From Dipteris shenzhenensis (Eukaryota; Polypodiophyta; Polypodiopsida; Gleicheniales): 64,000 nt of DNA. Below the pieces are notes generated by a model, which saw only the letters and a list, made by a program, of their open reading frames with translations, was not told where the DNA came from and made no database searches. Each line of letters begins with the position of its first letter. Position 1 is the first letter of the stretch. The DNA lies in the NCBI GenBank assembly GCA_047967505.1, contig CM106541.1. One strand, given 5' to 3'. The translations under genes were made by a program, and so were the position numbers. Shown here piece by piece: positions 36,017 to 48,033 of this stretch.

Positions 36017-37950
36017 GAAGTTCATGGTCACCCATGGAGTTGTTTTGGGACACATCGTCTCTCAACATGGGATTGCAACTGACATGGACAAAATCCAAAT
36101 CGTCATGGAATTGCCTCCTCCTACAAATTCCAAAGGTGTATAGGTCTTTATGGGACATGCCGACTATTATCGAAGATTTATATTGTGGTATGCCATGATA
36201 GCTAGACCACTTAACAAATTATTAGTGGAATTCTTATGGACCAAAGAGTGCGACCAAGCCTTTGAGATTTTAATTTAGTGGCACCTAATCACAGCACCGA
36301 TCCTTATATCTCCCAATTGGGATATTGATTTTCATGTTCATACTGATGGATCCAAGTATGCAATTGGGAGTGTGCTTTGTCAACCTAGTGAACATAAGAA
36401 AGACTACCCCTTCTACTTCGCCAGTCGACAACTCAATGATGCACAGGTCAACTATACAACCACAGAAAGAGAAGACTAGCAATGGTGTATAGTGTAAAGA
36501 AATTTTGGCACTATCTAATGGCAAATGATTTTGTCTTCTACACTGACCATCAAGCATTGCTTTATATTGTGAACCATCCGTGTACAACAAGAAGAATAAC
36601 CAGATGGCTCCTCTTGCTTCAAGAATTCAACTTCAAGATCGTGGTCCACAAAGGTGCCCAACACTACATTGCCGATCACATGTCTCGAGTCAAGTCGGGA
36701 GAAGAAGCCATTGGAGTAGAAGACGACTTACCAGATGCCACACTATTTTAAATAGATGCTGTTCCAAAATGGTGTGTAGATATCATTGGGTACTTGATGG
36801 CACAAAGACCACCCCCTGACATGAAAGCAGTAGATGCTTGAAAATTGATTCTAAAGGCTGCACCCTATCAACTCATTGTAGGACAACTGTACAAGATGGG
36901 CAAGGACTAGATATTAAGAAGATGTGTAATGCCTCATGAGATCATGCCAATCTTGATTGAAGTCCATGAAGGCATTGCAGGAGGACACTTCCAAGGGGAA
37001 GCCACAGCAAGAAAAGTTCTCCTCGCAGGCTACTGGTGGCCAACACTGTGGGCAGATGCCTATGAATATGTAAAAGGCTGTGATGTATGCCAATGGACTA
37101 TTAAACCACAACACAAAGACTTCAATCCCCTAACACCAATTGTTGCACAAAAACCATTTGAAAAATGGGGGATTGACTATGTGGGTCCCATACATCTAGC
37201 AACAAAAGGAACACAAGCACGCTACATCATTATGGCCACTGATTACTTTACAAAATGGGCTGAAGCAGTCAGAAAGGCAAATGCCAGAAGCACAGCAAGA
37301 TTCTTATATGAAAATGTGATCACCTAATTCAGATGCCCCATTGAAATTGTGTCGGATAGAGGAACACATTTTGTCAATGAGGTAATCCAAGAACTCTTGT
37401 TTGGCTTCATGGTAGTCCATAGAAAAAGCACACCCTACTATCCCCAAGGGAATGGACTAGTAGAATCCACCAACAAAATAATATGCATTATCCTCACCAA
37501 GCTAGTAGAACCATAGCGTTGTAATTGGGCAGAGAAACTGAATGCTACCTTATGGGCATATAGAACCACATTCAAGGTCAGAATAGGGAACACACTTTTT
37601 CAATTGGTGTATGGCCTTGAAGATGTGGTCCAACTCAAATTTGTAATACCAAGTCTACGCATCGCAGTATAGGAATGCATGGGTGACCATGAATCCTTGA
37701 AAGAAAGGCTCTATCAGTTGGAGAAGCATACAGAGACAAGACTAGTCGCCTACCATGCCATGACAACAAAAAAACACAAAAGAAAGGCATGGTTTAATAG
37801 AAATCTGAAAGCTAAAGATATTATGGAAGGTGACTTAGTCCTGTTATACAATGCCAAAGTACACAAGGGGAAATTGAAGTATCTAGGTCAAGGACCGTAC
37901 TGAGTACGAAAGATGAATCCCATCGGAGCTGTGCTGCTAGAAACGTCTTC
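36017..37950 (+). pseudogene. gypsy RT-RNase H-integrase, plus copy
   Basis: Starts inside RT (VTHGVVLGHIVSQHGI) and continues through ALAMVYSVKKF-like RNase H sequence (FYTDHQALLYIVNHP), the integrase zinc finger (HEGIAGGHFQGE to CDVCQ), WGIDYVGPI and MATDYFTKWAEA. The catalytic Asp is in IVSDRGTHFVNEVI and the Glu in PQGNGLVESTNK, after a stop at 37325. Several stops break it. At about 37945 a deletion of roughly 150 bp relative to the minus copy removes the integrase tail (AGAAACG joined to TCTTCGCAC). It supplies sense codons for many sites that are stops in the minus copy. Confidence 0.85.
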
Positions 37951-38247
37951 GCACATATAGGTAGCACCAATCGATTTTACCTATGGCTTAGAAGTGATGA
38001 ATGAGTTCTAGCTGCCCTATGAAAATCCCAACAAAAAAGCATATAGTTAGTCCCTACCTAGCTACAAGGTCATGTGCACTTGACACACGCTTTCGCTTAG
38101 ACACATAGATGATTGCATGAATAATTGTACCACACACTTTCATTCCACACTCTCAAAGCATGTATAAAAGAAGCTCTCTCTCTCACATACACACACAGAA
38201 AGGTCATACCGGCATGCCAATCAATCTAATGATCAGTGGTACACTAA
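37951..38247 (+). mobile_element. gypsy spacer between integrase and third ORF, plus copy
   Basis: Matches the minus-strand spacer 30890-30549, including the words ATAGTTAGTCCCTACCTAGCT and CATGTATAAAAGAAGC (minus copy ATAAAAATAAGA). The TATAAAA string may be a promoter for the third ORF, which would allow it a separate transcript; this is inference. Confidence 0.6.
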
Positions 38248-40211
38248 ATGCACATGGATGCAGGTTCAGAAAAGATGCCGCTACTAAAGAGGATGTGTAG
38301 AAAGAGCCCACCGTCTCAACCACAAGACCCCCTCCAGAGTTTGCAACCATCTACATCCTCTCAACCATGGAGACCACAGGCATTTGTGGTCAAAAGCGAT
38401 AGCTCCGAAGAAGATTCAGTGCATGACCAAGCAGAACAAATGCCACCTCAGTCACAACCGGCCTACACAGCCATTGACAAGGCCCAATCATTGGAACTTG
38501 TCTGGACACCCACATTGACTTATGCTCTTTCCCAGGAAGCAACATCTTACTTAGAGCAACGGGGTCTAGGCAGTTTGCATGAGAGACTCAAATTCTTGGA
38601 GGACAGTCCTACCCTGACCACCTACATCAAGGAATTTCTCCATTCTTACTACTCCATCAATGCAAAGGATGGCAAGTATGGTGCAATCACTGTACAACAG
38701 AGCCCACTCAACATTATCCTCAACAGTATAGTCATTCAAAGGGCTTTCTCATTATCAAAAGAAGGTGGAAAATACCCTAAACGATTTGTTGATGCAAAGT
38801 TTATCGAAGTACAGTCTCTCCTCACCAAGGGCACACTGATCCATAGAGATGGCATATTGCTTTGCACAATCCTTGACCATCGCCTCAAGGAAGCAACACA
38901 ATTCTTATCCACAATCTTGGGAATTAAGTACAGCAAAGATCGCTCCCTTCCACTCCGCACATTTGTTTTGCTGAGTAGGAAGCTAAAACAAGACTGCGTC
39001 CAGCAATTCGTCATCTTCTTTACCAAGAAACCCAATGGTTCTTCACGCCAAAAATGTAGAATTCCACACTTATTCCAAGCTATAATCATCAAAAGAGAAC
39101 TACAAGAAAGAGAAATGACTCTGCCCTAGTCACCAAAACCAATTGAGGAGTTGGATATACCCTTCTCACCAGTATGGGAGCCATCACCAACTTCTCCTAC
39201 TATCACATTGATAAGTGCAGATGCCTTAGCAGAAATACCTATTCTAGAGGTTGGGATTGCAGAATTGCCCCACGAGATGCTACAACTCGATGCACAATTG
39301 CAACCAATATATCTCCAACAATAGTAGCAACCAAAGCTCGAGGCAAGATTGACACCAGAACCTAAGGAAAGATCGGCACCAGAGCCAGAGGCTACATCAT
39401 CACTAGAACCGCCCATCGACGCCATGCCAGTCGATGAGCCACAAGGGAAACTAGTGCCAGATCAACAGTATGACTATTGTACACAAGGGACTGAAATGCC
39501 ATTGGAACAACCTCCCCCAAGTACTATAGAATCATCAGGATGGCTACATGGGCACCACTTGTATCAGCAATATCGCCAAACTTCATCACCGTCTGTCATT
39601 CTCCAACATCAAGCTAGCCAAATGATCTAAATGTCAGAACTATTCACTAGCTTGATGGCCAAGAATCACTAGTGCACAACAATGAGGTATTGGAAGACAA
39701 CACCAATGACGCCCCACTATAGTGCACAACAGTGGTGTACCAAGAGCTTGTGGCTGCTATATAAGTGGAAGATCACCTCAATGCACACGTTCTTATCCAA
39801 TGGAAGCAACTCCACATTAGTAACATATCTGCTCATCCAACAATCAACTAGGAACATGCTGGGTTTACAACACTCAGGACGGATGCTTTCATTGCATATG
39901 TCTACCTCATGGGTAGTCCTCCCCTCAGGGTTATTGCAGGTTTGTTGCCATTGCTACAAAGGCCATCCCTATTATTTGCATGACACGACATAACCGACAT
40001 CCCACCCATGCAGCTGATCTTCCCATCGCACCAGCAAAAAGAAGTGTCGAAAGATGACAAGGCCTATCTGACATCCAACTTCCCATATCTAACCACTCTT
40101 TCAGCCAACATCATAACCTCACTTACCCTTGTTGCTACCACACTCTTAGCCTTCCCCGAGCTCCATCCTAACATCTATTCCCTCCATCGTCTCTTTGCTC
40201 ATGCCTCTCAC
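38248..40211 (+). pseudogene. gypsy third ORF, plus copy
   Basis: The longest open part (38248-39129, 293 codons) starts MHMDAGSEKMPLLKRMC and contains TSYLEQRGLGSLHERLKFLE, QQSPLNIILNSIVIQRAFSL, RDGILLCTILDHRLKEATQF and LRTFVLLSRKLKQD. It ends at a TAG that replaces Gln of the minus copy. Further frames continue past 39349 (EPKERSAPEPEATSSLEP) and 40008-40211 (YLTSNFPYLTTLSANI). A segment of about 500 bp corresponding to the coiled-coil region of the minus copy is missing near 39670. The copy is cut at 40211, where Copia-A sequence resumes. Confidence 0.65.
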
Positions 40212-42925
40212 TGGTGTAGTTGCAGATATTGATATCTGGCATAAATGCATTGGTCATGTTAACATTGTACAATGACTTAAATTAATGCAGGCCCAAAATA
40301 TTGTTGTAGGATTGCCTAAGTTCAAGGTTACAGAAATGCATAAGGTATGTGAAGCCTGTCAATTTGGAAAACAGGCAAGGAAACCATTTCCTAGACATGT
40401 TCAAGAGAGTAAGAAGCCATTAGAATTAATCCTCTCTGATATGTGGACTACTAAAGCTGCATCTATTGGAGGCTGTCATGTTATTTTGTCACTTTTATTA
40501 ATGACTACAGCAGGAAAGCTTGGGTGTATTTTATGAAAAAGAAAAGTGAAGTGTTTGGGCATTTCAAAGCTTTTAAAGCTATGGTTGAGAAAGATACAGG
40601 CTTGCAAATAAAATGCCTAAGGTCAAATGGAGGGGGAGAGTACCTCTCAAATGAGTTTGCAAGTTTCCTGTAGGAGCATGGCATAAAGCAGCAATATTCA
40701 TGTAGTCATACCCCACAGCAAAATGGACTTGCAGAAAGGAAAAACAAGCATATTGGAGAGGTATCTCGTGCCATGCTAAATGAAAAAGACCTACCCAATT
40801 ATTATTGGGCTGAAGCAGTTGCTATAGCAGTCTATATAATGAATAGAACTCCCACTGCAGCAATACATGGCATGACGCCAGAGGAGAGGTATACTGGTAG
40901 GAAACTAGATATTTCTCATTTGAAAGCTTTTGGTTGCATTGCCTATGTTCATGTGCCAGATGAGTTGAGATCTAAGTTGGATCCAAAAGCTGAGAAGTGC
41001 ATCCTTATTGGTTATTCTTTGCAGTAGAAAGGGTATAGATGCTATAACCCTTCTACTCGTAAGTTTACAGTGAATAGAGATGTTGTTTTGAATGAGATGA
41101 GCATCTGGTATAAACCAATAAATGTGATTAATGATGTAGATGCACAAAATGGTAATGCTGCACAGAATTCATAGCAGCAATCACAAAATATAAGTGGACA
41201 TGTAGTGTCCTCTAGCAGTGGTTCACATACTTCGCCATGGACAGGCAGATTGAGATCAGAAGAATCTCCTCAAAGCAATGTAGATAGTGGTATGCAAGTA
41301 TCACGAAAAGGAAAAGAGAAAGTAGATAAGCCCATGGTTGATGTAAATGCAGGTCACTCTTATGTGGATGGTGAATCCAGTGGCTCAAAACAGAGCATTG
41401 ATGATGAGTTGGGTATTCCTTTTGTTGTTACACCTAGAGTAAGGAAGACCAAGGATGTTTTGAGAGCACCTGGTAGTGAGCTTGGAAGCAAATGCTACAT
41501 GGGAATTGGTGCCTTTGCCTAAAGACAAGAATGCAATTGGCTGCAAGTGGGTTTACAAGGTGAAGTACAAGGCAGGTGGTTCTGTGAACAGATACAAGGC
41601 AAGATTAGTTGTCAAGGGGTATGCACAGACATATGGCATTGATTATGAAGAAACATTCAGTCCAGTTGCAAGGATGGCAACCGTAAGAGCAGTCATTGCT
41701 ATGGCTGCATCAAAGGGATGGTCTTTACATCAGATGGATGTAAAGATGGCTTTCTTGCATGATGATTTGCAAGAAGAGGTCTATATGGAGCAGCCACCAG
41801 GTATGTTCATGCTGTTCATCCTGATTTTGTTTGTAGGTTGAAGAAAACCTTGTATGGCTTGAAGCAAGCACCCAGAGCATGGTCTGACAAGATAGGATAG
41901 TATCTTGTCACTATTGGCTTTCAGATTTCCAAGGCAGATTTCTCACTTTATGTGAGAAAAACAGAGAAAGGTATTATGCTGCTTGTCATTTATGTTGATG
42001 ATTTGATCATCACAAGTGATAGTGATGCAGATATCCTTCATGTGAAAATGCTATTGAAGCATAAGTTTGAGATGAAGGATTTGGGAGAGCTGCATTACTT
42101 CTTGGGCATTGAGGTGATTAGATCACCAGGTGGGATATGGCTCTTGCAGAGGCAGTATGGATTGGACATGCTGTCCAAATATGGGATGACATGCTGTAAG
42201 CCTATTTCAATTCCTTTGGAGCAGAATGTGAAGCTGAGCACAGATGCAGGTGAGCTTTTGGAAGACCCTACTATGTACAAATGCATAGTAGGAAGTTTGA
42301 TTTATATGACTATTACCAGGCCACAGACTTGAGCTATGCTATTGGTTTGGTAAGTCAGTTTATGCAAGATCCAAGGAAACCGCATTTGGATGCGGCTATA
42401 CGCATACTGAGGTATGTGAAGTCCACATTGCAGTATGGACTATTTTATGACACTGGGGTTCAGATAGAGTTGCATGGATACACTAATGCTGATTGGGCTA
42501 GTAGTATTTCTGATAGATGATCTACCAGTGGATATGTGTTCTCTTTTGGGAGTGCTGCAATCACTTGGAGTGGCAAGAAACAGCCTACAGTTACCTTGTC
42601 AAGCATAGAGGCTAAGTACAGGGGTGCAGCAATGGCTGCATGTGAGGTAGCTTGGTTGCATAAGCTACTTTATGATATGCATCAGTCTACAGATGGACCA
42701 GTTGTCATTTATTGTGACATGAGTAGTATACACTTGGCAAATAACCCAGTGTATCATGCTAGCACAAAGCACATTGAGGTGCATTATCACTATGTGCGGG
42801 AGAAGGTTTTACTGGGTCTTATTGATCTAGTTTATGTCAGCACAGAGGATCAGGTGGCAGACATATTCATGAAGGCATTGGGCGCAGAGAAGCTACACAA
42901 GTTTAGAGACTTACTTGGTGTGTAG
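40212..42925 (+). pseudogene. Copia-A pol (integrase, RT, RNase H), plus copy
   Basis: Starts in the gag-pre-integrase part (GVVADIDIWHK), then HKVCEACQFGKQARKPFP (integrase zinc site), the catalytic Asp region KCLRSNGGGEYLS, where Asp is changed to Asn, and PQQNGLAERKNKH with the Glu. RT follows with [37 protein letters not shown] and LLVIYVDDLIITS. RNase H includes WSGKKQPTVTLSSIEAKY and [20 protein letters not shown]. At least six frame changes or stops. Gag and protease are absent. Confidence 0.9.
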
Positions 42926-42934
42926 GAATTGGGA

Positions 42935-42951
42935 TTGAGCTCGAGGGGGAG
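42935..42951 (+). promoter_or_regulatory. polypurine tract of plus Copia-A
   Basis: TTGAGCTCGAGGGGGAG lies immediately before the 3' LTR TGTTGAG. Confidence 0.85.
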
Positions 42952-43307
42952 TGTTGAGATATCGAGTTCCACTCGTGATATGCCAAGGTGACCGTTGTGC
43001 ATTTATGTCACCGACTTGTTAGCTGCAGATGCGGTTGGTACACCGCCCATGAATAATAGTTGGATGACAACTATCTTTATGTACTCTAGTTAGTGGCTCA
43101 GTTAGTATGCCATCGTAGTTAGCTGAGTTTGATTTGAGACCCACATATAGGGTTCATCTATTCCTTTTGTACTAAGAGAGTTCTTTTGGCTTTCACAACT
43201 AAGAAGAGGAAAACGGTTTTCAACCTCCACCTTTGTGTGTATTCCGCCATTGTGTATGTGAGAAAGCCGCAAGTGAGACTCCTTCCTTCTCTCCCACTCT
43301 CTTCACA
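42952..43307 (+). mobile_element. 3' LTR of plus Copia-A
   Basis: 356 bp, TGTTGAGATATCGAGTTCC to CTCTTCACA, followed by the gypsy target-side copy TAGCT. Confidence 0.95.
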
Positions 43308-44060
43308 TAGCTATCATGGCATACCGCAATGGAAATCTTCTATAATAGCCGACATGTCCCATAGACCTGTACACCTTTGGAATTTGTAGGAGGAGGCAAT
43401 TCCATGATGATTTTGATTTTGTCCATGTCAGCTGCAATCCCATGTTGAGAGACGGTGTGTCCCAAAACAACTTCGTGGGTGACCATGAACTGGCATTTTG
43501 TTGGATTTAGGGAGATGGCATACTCCCTACATTTGATTAGTACTGCTTCAAGACATTTGAAGTGGTCTTTTTTGTTTGAATGGATGCATAAATCATCCAA
43601 GAACACCTGTAAAAACTTATTCAGAAATGACTTGAAAGCTATGAACATGACTCGTTGGAATGTGGCCGGGGCATTACAAAGGCTAAATGGCATGACTTTA
43701 GAGATATGCAAAAATACCCCACTCTGTAGCAAATTCTATTTTTGATTAGTCTTTAGGAGCAATTTGCACTTGGTTATAGCCACTAAAGCCATCCAAGAAG
43801 CTATATATTTCAGAGCCTGCCACCTTTTCCAACATTGTTTCTATTAAGGGTGGGGGATAGTGATCCCTAATTGTGGCAGCATTCACATTCTTTTAGTTTA
43901 CGCATATTCTGAGCTTCTTGTTGCATTTAGGCACAATGACGATGGGTGAAACCCAATCAGTGTGCTCTATCTCGTAGATGAATCCGGCATCTAGGAGTTT
44001 TTCCACTCGTCATAAACCATGGTGTCATATTTAGGATTTTTGCGATAAGGTCCACATACC
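43308..44060 (-). pseudogene. gypsy reverse transcriptase, minus strand
   Basis: Minus-strand frames give LDGFSGYNQVQIAPKDQ (near 43770), MPFSLCNAPATFQRVMF and the active-site box QVFLDDLCIHSNKKDHF near 43590. Then comes the thumb-side LGHTVSQHGIAADMDKIKII and YAMIA at the Copia-A insertion point. The upstream part (FIYEIEHTDWVSPIVIVPK-like words) is shifted. It continues at 34806 beyond the insertion. Confidence 0.85.
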
Positions 44061-45786
44061 TTAGGGTGAGTACCTTCCCTTATAGGTATCGTGTGTACTG
44101 CCACTTCTAGTGAAATTCCTTTCATCTATTTGTATGACCATGCTAGGCAGTCATGGTATTCCATTAGGAGTGCTTTGAGTTTGGTTTCATCTTCTTGATG
44201 AAGCTGTTTCCCAATGAAAACCAGTTTTTCTTCCTCCCCTTCAAGGATGAGGTTTATTGTGCATGTTTTTGCCGGTCCCTCATAGATTGGAGTTTCTCTA
44301 ATGCTATCAATTTCTTAAACTTCAGATTCTCTTAGTGGTCTTGGCATTGCTATTGGTGCACTGCCACTTGTGTAATTCTTGAAGTATTTTCACACTTCTT
44401 GAAGATCGGCCTTTGATGGTGCTGAACTAGCCTGACATGTGTCATGTGTACTGGGTGGCATAGTTGCATTTACTAAATTGTTAGGCTCTTCTTGAATTTC
44501 TTATTATGAAGTCTCTTGATCGAGATTAATCCATACATGTGGCTTATATTTCCGAAGCTTCTTACATTGGGAACTGTGGGGTAACTTTTCCACTAATAAG
44601 GTGTTTCCAAGTAAGGGTTCATTTGCTGCTCATACTCCTTCCAGTCCCTCAGGGGACCATTCAAGAGGTGGTGGTGCTGATTTTGAGGGAGCTGACTTTG
44701 CAAGGTACAATTCGATGATCCTTATTTGGACTCGTTCGAATTCATTAAAGTGCTTGGCCTTGGATTTTTTGCGATTTCCTCTAGCTTTCTTGCGGGATCT
44801 TCTACTGTTATTCAACTTTGGAGGATCAACTTTTGGGAGCTCGACTACCATTAGGGCATGCAGAATGGCTATCATTATCAAAGATTTGATCTTAAATTTT
44901 AGCATTCTCAGCCTCTGTTTCAAGGTCCCAAGGAAAATCTGAGTCATCATTGATATGGGTACCTTCTTTTGGTTCATTATCCCACTCGAGGTCAGCCATA
45001 AAGAATGGCATCTCTAGATTAATTGTTCTTTATGTGTGAGTGGAGGATCTACCTGTAGTGCCTTAGCATCTATCTGTGAGAAGATGGGTCTAATGAATGG
45101 CAGTTGTCAATGGTTGCCAATGTTTGTATCTAGTTATTGACATTGCTTTATGAATCACCCACTATCGCATGTTGTTGCAAGGGAGCTGATTTGCTTGAGA
45201 TTGTCGTTGAAGATGTATCATCCAATGCTCTAGGCATAATTGGTTTTATAGCTCCTATCCCCACATTCACTCTGACTCCAGTGTCGCGATTTTGGATTGT
45301 TAGTCTATCAGTTCTCCAATCATGGAGGACTTATGCTTCCCGTAACCAAGGACGTCCTAGTAAGATTTGATAGGATTTTTTGGGGAGATCCAAGATTGTG
45401 AATTGAAGGGAAAAGTGGACTCCTACGATCTTTGTGGACACGCCATTTACTATTCCCAAGGGTTTAGCCCATCAATCATCGACAAGGCGTATGTTGAAAT
45501 TAGCCTTTTGCATTGGTGGGAGACCCCATTCTTCATAGAGCTCCTTGGATAGGACATTTACACCTGCTCCACCATCCACTATGGCTTGGACTTCATTATA
45601 TGCCTTGTGGATCAAGGGCACAGTAATGTTGCGTATGTCATCTCTCTCACCCATCCGCATAGGGATATCTTCGATGTCGGTCAAAGGTGGAGAGAGATTT
45701 GCGAGTTCAATCCATCCTTTGAAACTCTCCCAGAGATTGGGACAAAATTCCGTAGGAGGATTTTGATGGGAATTGACACAGGGCAA
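44061..45786 (-). pseudogene. gypsy protease and protease-RT linker, minus strand
   Basis: The frame 45786-45472 encodes VPLIHKAYNEVQAIVDGGAG, a pepsin-like retroviral protease with DGGAGVNVLS, the DGG variant of D-S/T-G used by several plant gypsy lineages. It ends FNIRLVDD. The following linker is Lys/Arg/Pro-rich (SRRSRKKARGNRKKSKAK near 44770), with multiple frameshifts. A duplicate of 45071-45404 sits at 35696-36016. Confidence 0.8.
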
Positions 45787-45787
45787 C

Positions 45788-46509
45788 TCAGGATGCTAGA
45801 GAGTGCGGCTCCTTCAAGTTGACGTGGCGGTACATTATGTTGTGGAGTCTGTTGTTGGAATAGAGGCTCGAGTACAATATCATTACTTTGTGGGGCCAAG
45901 TCATGGATTGGGTCTTGAGCTTGTTTCTCAGCCTCAAATTGAGCTTTTTCCTTTTGTACCCATTGTTGAAGTGCCTGAAAACGAGCCTTCTCCACCTCTG
46001 CATTTGGGTATGGAGCTCGGGAGTTGATGTGGATGAACTCGGCTGTTCATTGCTTGGTGGAGGTGGAGGCACTTGTGCTTTCTTTTTAAGAAGTCGCTTA
46101 GGTTGGATTGGAATGTTAGGATCCTTGGTGGCCTCTTTCTGTTGGCGTGTAATTACATTTACTAGTTGTGATACTACACTAGCCGGACCCAGACTTTGAT
46201 GGTCCACCCCAATGATGCCGATTGGGACGTTAGGCTTATCCTTTGTTTTTTATGGGACCTTATTTTTCATGGGACAATCCATACAGGCATGTCCTATGCC
46301 ACAATCTCTGCAGAGTGGTTGGAAAGTAGCTGGGCTACCATGATGAGGGCACTCTGCGATTCGGTGATTTTTGCCACAATCGTAGCACTTGATTGGTTCT
46401 CGATATGTGTTGGGACGTACTTAATTTGCAAAAATTGGTATTAGACCCTCTATACCTTCCATATAGTACGCTGGGTACTCTGCTTCATACTCAAATGATG
46501 AGTCTACTT
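45788..46509 (-). pseudogene. gypsy gag with two zinc knuckles, minus strand
   Basis: Near 46387-46349 the minus strand encodes CYDCGKNHRIAEC (C-x2-C-x4-H-x4-C), and near 46313-46275 CRDCGIGHACMDC, a shorter second knuckle. Downstream is a Pro/Gln/Lys-rich region (46207-45788: KKAQVPPPPPSNEQPSSSTS). Upstream, EYEAEYPAYYMEGIEGLIP reaches 46509, where Copia-B is inserted. The gag continues at 52399-52325 on the far side. The N-terminal capsid part is lost at the Copia-A junction. Confidence 0.8.
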
Positions 46510-46514
46510 CTTCG

Positions 46515-46684
46515 TGTGGGGGTTAAAGGTCATTGTGCCTTTACCCCGGTTATGTACAATACTCAAACACATATATAAATGAATGAAAAAGAAGATTAGG
46601 GTGGTTCTGCACCCACCAAACTTGTGTGGCTCTCTGTCTCTCTCTCTCCTTCTTCCGTTCTTGCTTCCATTGAGAGCACTCTCA
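46515..46684 (+). mobile_element. 5' LTR of Copia-B
   Basis: 170 bp, TGTGGGGGTTAAAGG to AGAGCACTCTCA. It has a CT-rich stretch before its end. Short LTRs of this size are common in copia elements. Confidence 0.97.
46572..46580 (+). promoter_or_regulatory. TATA-like box in Copia-B LTR
   Basis: TATATAAAT sits about 57 bp inside the 5' LTR, with the same string near 52212 in the 3' LTR. It is a plausible element promoter; the start site is not known. Confidence 0.55.
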
Positions 46685-46686
46685 AC

Positions 46687-46698
46687 TGGTATCAAAGC
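46687..46698 (+). promoter_or_regulatory. PBS of Copia-B
   Basis: TGGTATCAAAGC two bases after the LTR, the initiator-Met tRNA type with one change from TGGTATCAGAGC. Confidence 0.9.
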
Positions 46699-48033
46699 CC
46701 GGGTGATCTAGCTGAGCGTGCGTGAATGCTTGAAGCTCAGCAGCTCTGTGGGAGGAAGGAGAAGCTCTGTGGGAAGCTTTGTGGGTGACTTTACTTGCAT
46801 CCGAGTGTGTAGAGACCTTGGAGGAACCTTTGGAAAAGTTACTTTGGCTTTGCAAAGTGGTTTTGAGAGCCTGTTAAGAGTTTTCAAAGAAAAAGTCCTT
46901 TTTTGAGCTTTTCCCCCGTTCGATGACAGAGACTCCGTATTGACTTGTAGAGGCAACTATTGCTTGCTTTTGGTGTCCACATTACTTCAGGAGCTTGGAA
47001 ACACCTTCATTCTTGAATCTGGGATCATTTCATTGGATTTCTGACTCACTGTGTCAGTTTCTGCGTTTTTTGCCTGGGTGTTGGAACTCAAGTTTGGAGC
47101 AACCATTTGCAGATCTGTCAGTTCCAGTGGACTCAGGAGGTCCTAAAACCTCTATGTTGCTCATCATTCGCACTCCGGTGGAGTTTACAAACAGCTCTGT
47201 TTCGAAAAACGTTTTTCAGTCCGTGTGTTGGACCCAGTGATTGGGATTTTCAGAGTTATAGATCTCTGTGTATTCGATTTCATCTCTCTGTTATGCATTT
47301 TTCATTCTAAGGTTTTGAAACCTTAGATTTATGCCACATGGCAGTGGATAAGTATTGACTCCCATTTCTCACTCATCGGTTGGGATTTTGGAGTTCTGGC
47401 AGAAGAGAGATATTTGCAGATTTTCTTGCTGAGTCCGATTATGCAATGGCGCCCATGTTTTGAGGCATCTCGGGTTCTATTTTCAGTAGCGCTCATTACC
47501 GTGGGACTATGATTTCTTGAGCATACCTTATGCAGATCACTCTGGTTGCAGTTTGAGCAGTGGTGCGCTCATTCGTGGTATGCATTGGGTTGTAGTGGAT
47601 GATTTATAGGCCATTTGGATGCATTGCGGTCCTTGTTGGATGCGCTGATAGGCCCAAATTGCCTTGTGGGATGCTATTTTTTATGGACGCTTTGCACATG
47701 GATGCTATTTTATGCTGAGGGACAGCTTTGACACATTGCTGGTGATGCACTGATAGTGCTATGCTCTCTTGGATGAGATATTATTGATGCATATGCCAGT
47801 GGACGGTGTTTATGCTTGAGTCATTTGGCACTTATTGGCATTTTCTTTTGGGCCAGATTTGCTCATATGGATGCATAGTATATGCACATGAGTCAGATGC
47901 ATCTTTTGATGCTTTGAGCTTTGAGTTTTGGTGACATTTCACTCTATTGTGGCATACACATTTGGGTGCACCTGGTATTTGGTGTGATTCTCTCTTGCAG
48001 GCACTAGCATTTGGGATTTTGTTTCATTTGCAT
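46699..48033 (+). mobile_element. Copia-B leader
   Basis: About 1.3 kb between PBS and gag with no long ORF that resembles a protein. T-rich and G-rich words such as TTGGATGCATT recur loosely. It may carry packaging signals. Confidence 0.7.

Larger units (their letters stand above)
34807..43307 (+). mobile_element. Copia-A, plus orientation, with gypsy DNA replacing gag
   Basis: Two full 356-bp LTRs bound the element. Their divergence by my count is about 20 substitutions (about 5-6 percent). The flanks TATAT (34802-34806) and TAGCT (43308-43312) are the expected 5-bp target duplication with two mismatches, because the uninterrupted gypsy plus copy reads TAGCT here. The element sits in the RT/RNase H border of the minus gypsy. 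Its leader matches the minus Copia-A to about 35462. The gag and protease region is gone, and plus-strand gypsy sequence (35463-40211) joins directly to the gag-pre-integrase region at 40212. Confidence 0.9.

Noticed and set aside
38736-39092. Minus-strand ORF of 118 codons
   Set aside because: Shadow of the plus-strand gypsy third ORF, which has an inverted sister copy confirming the coding strand.
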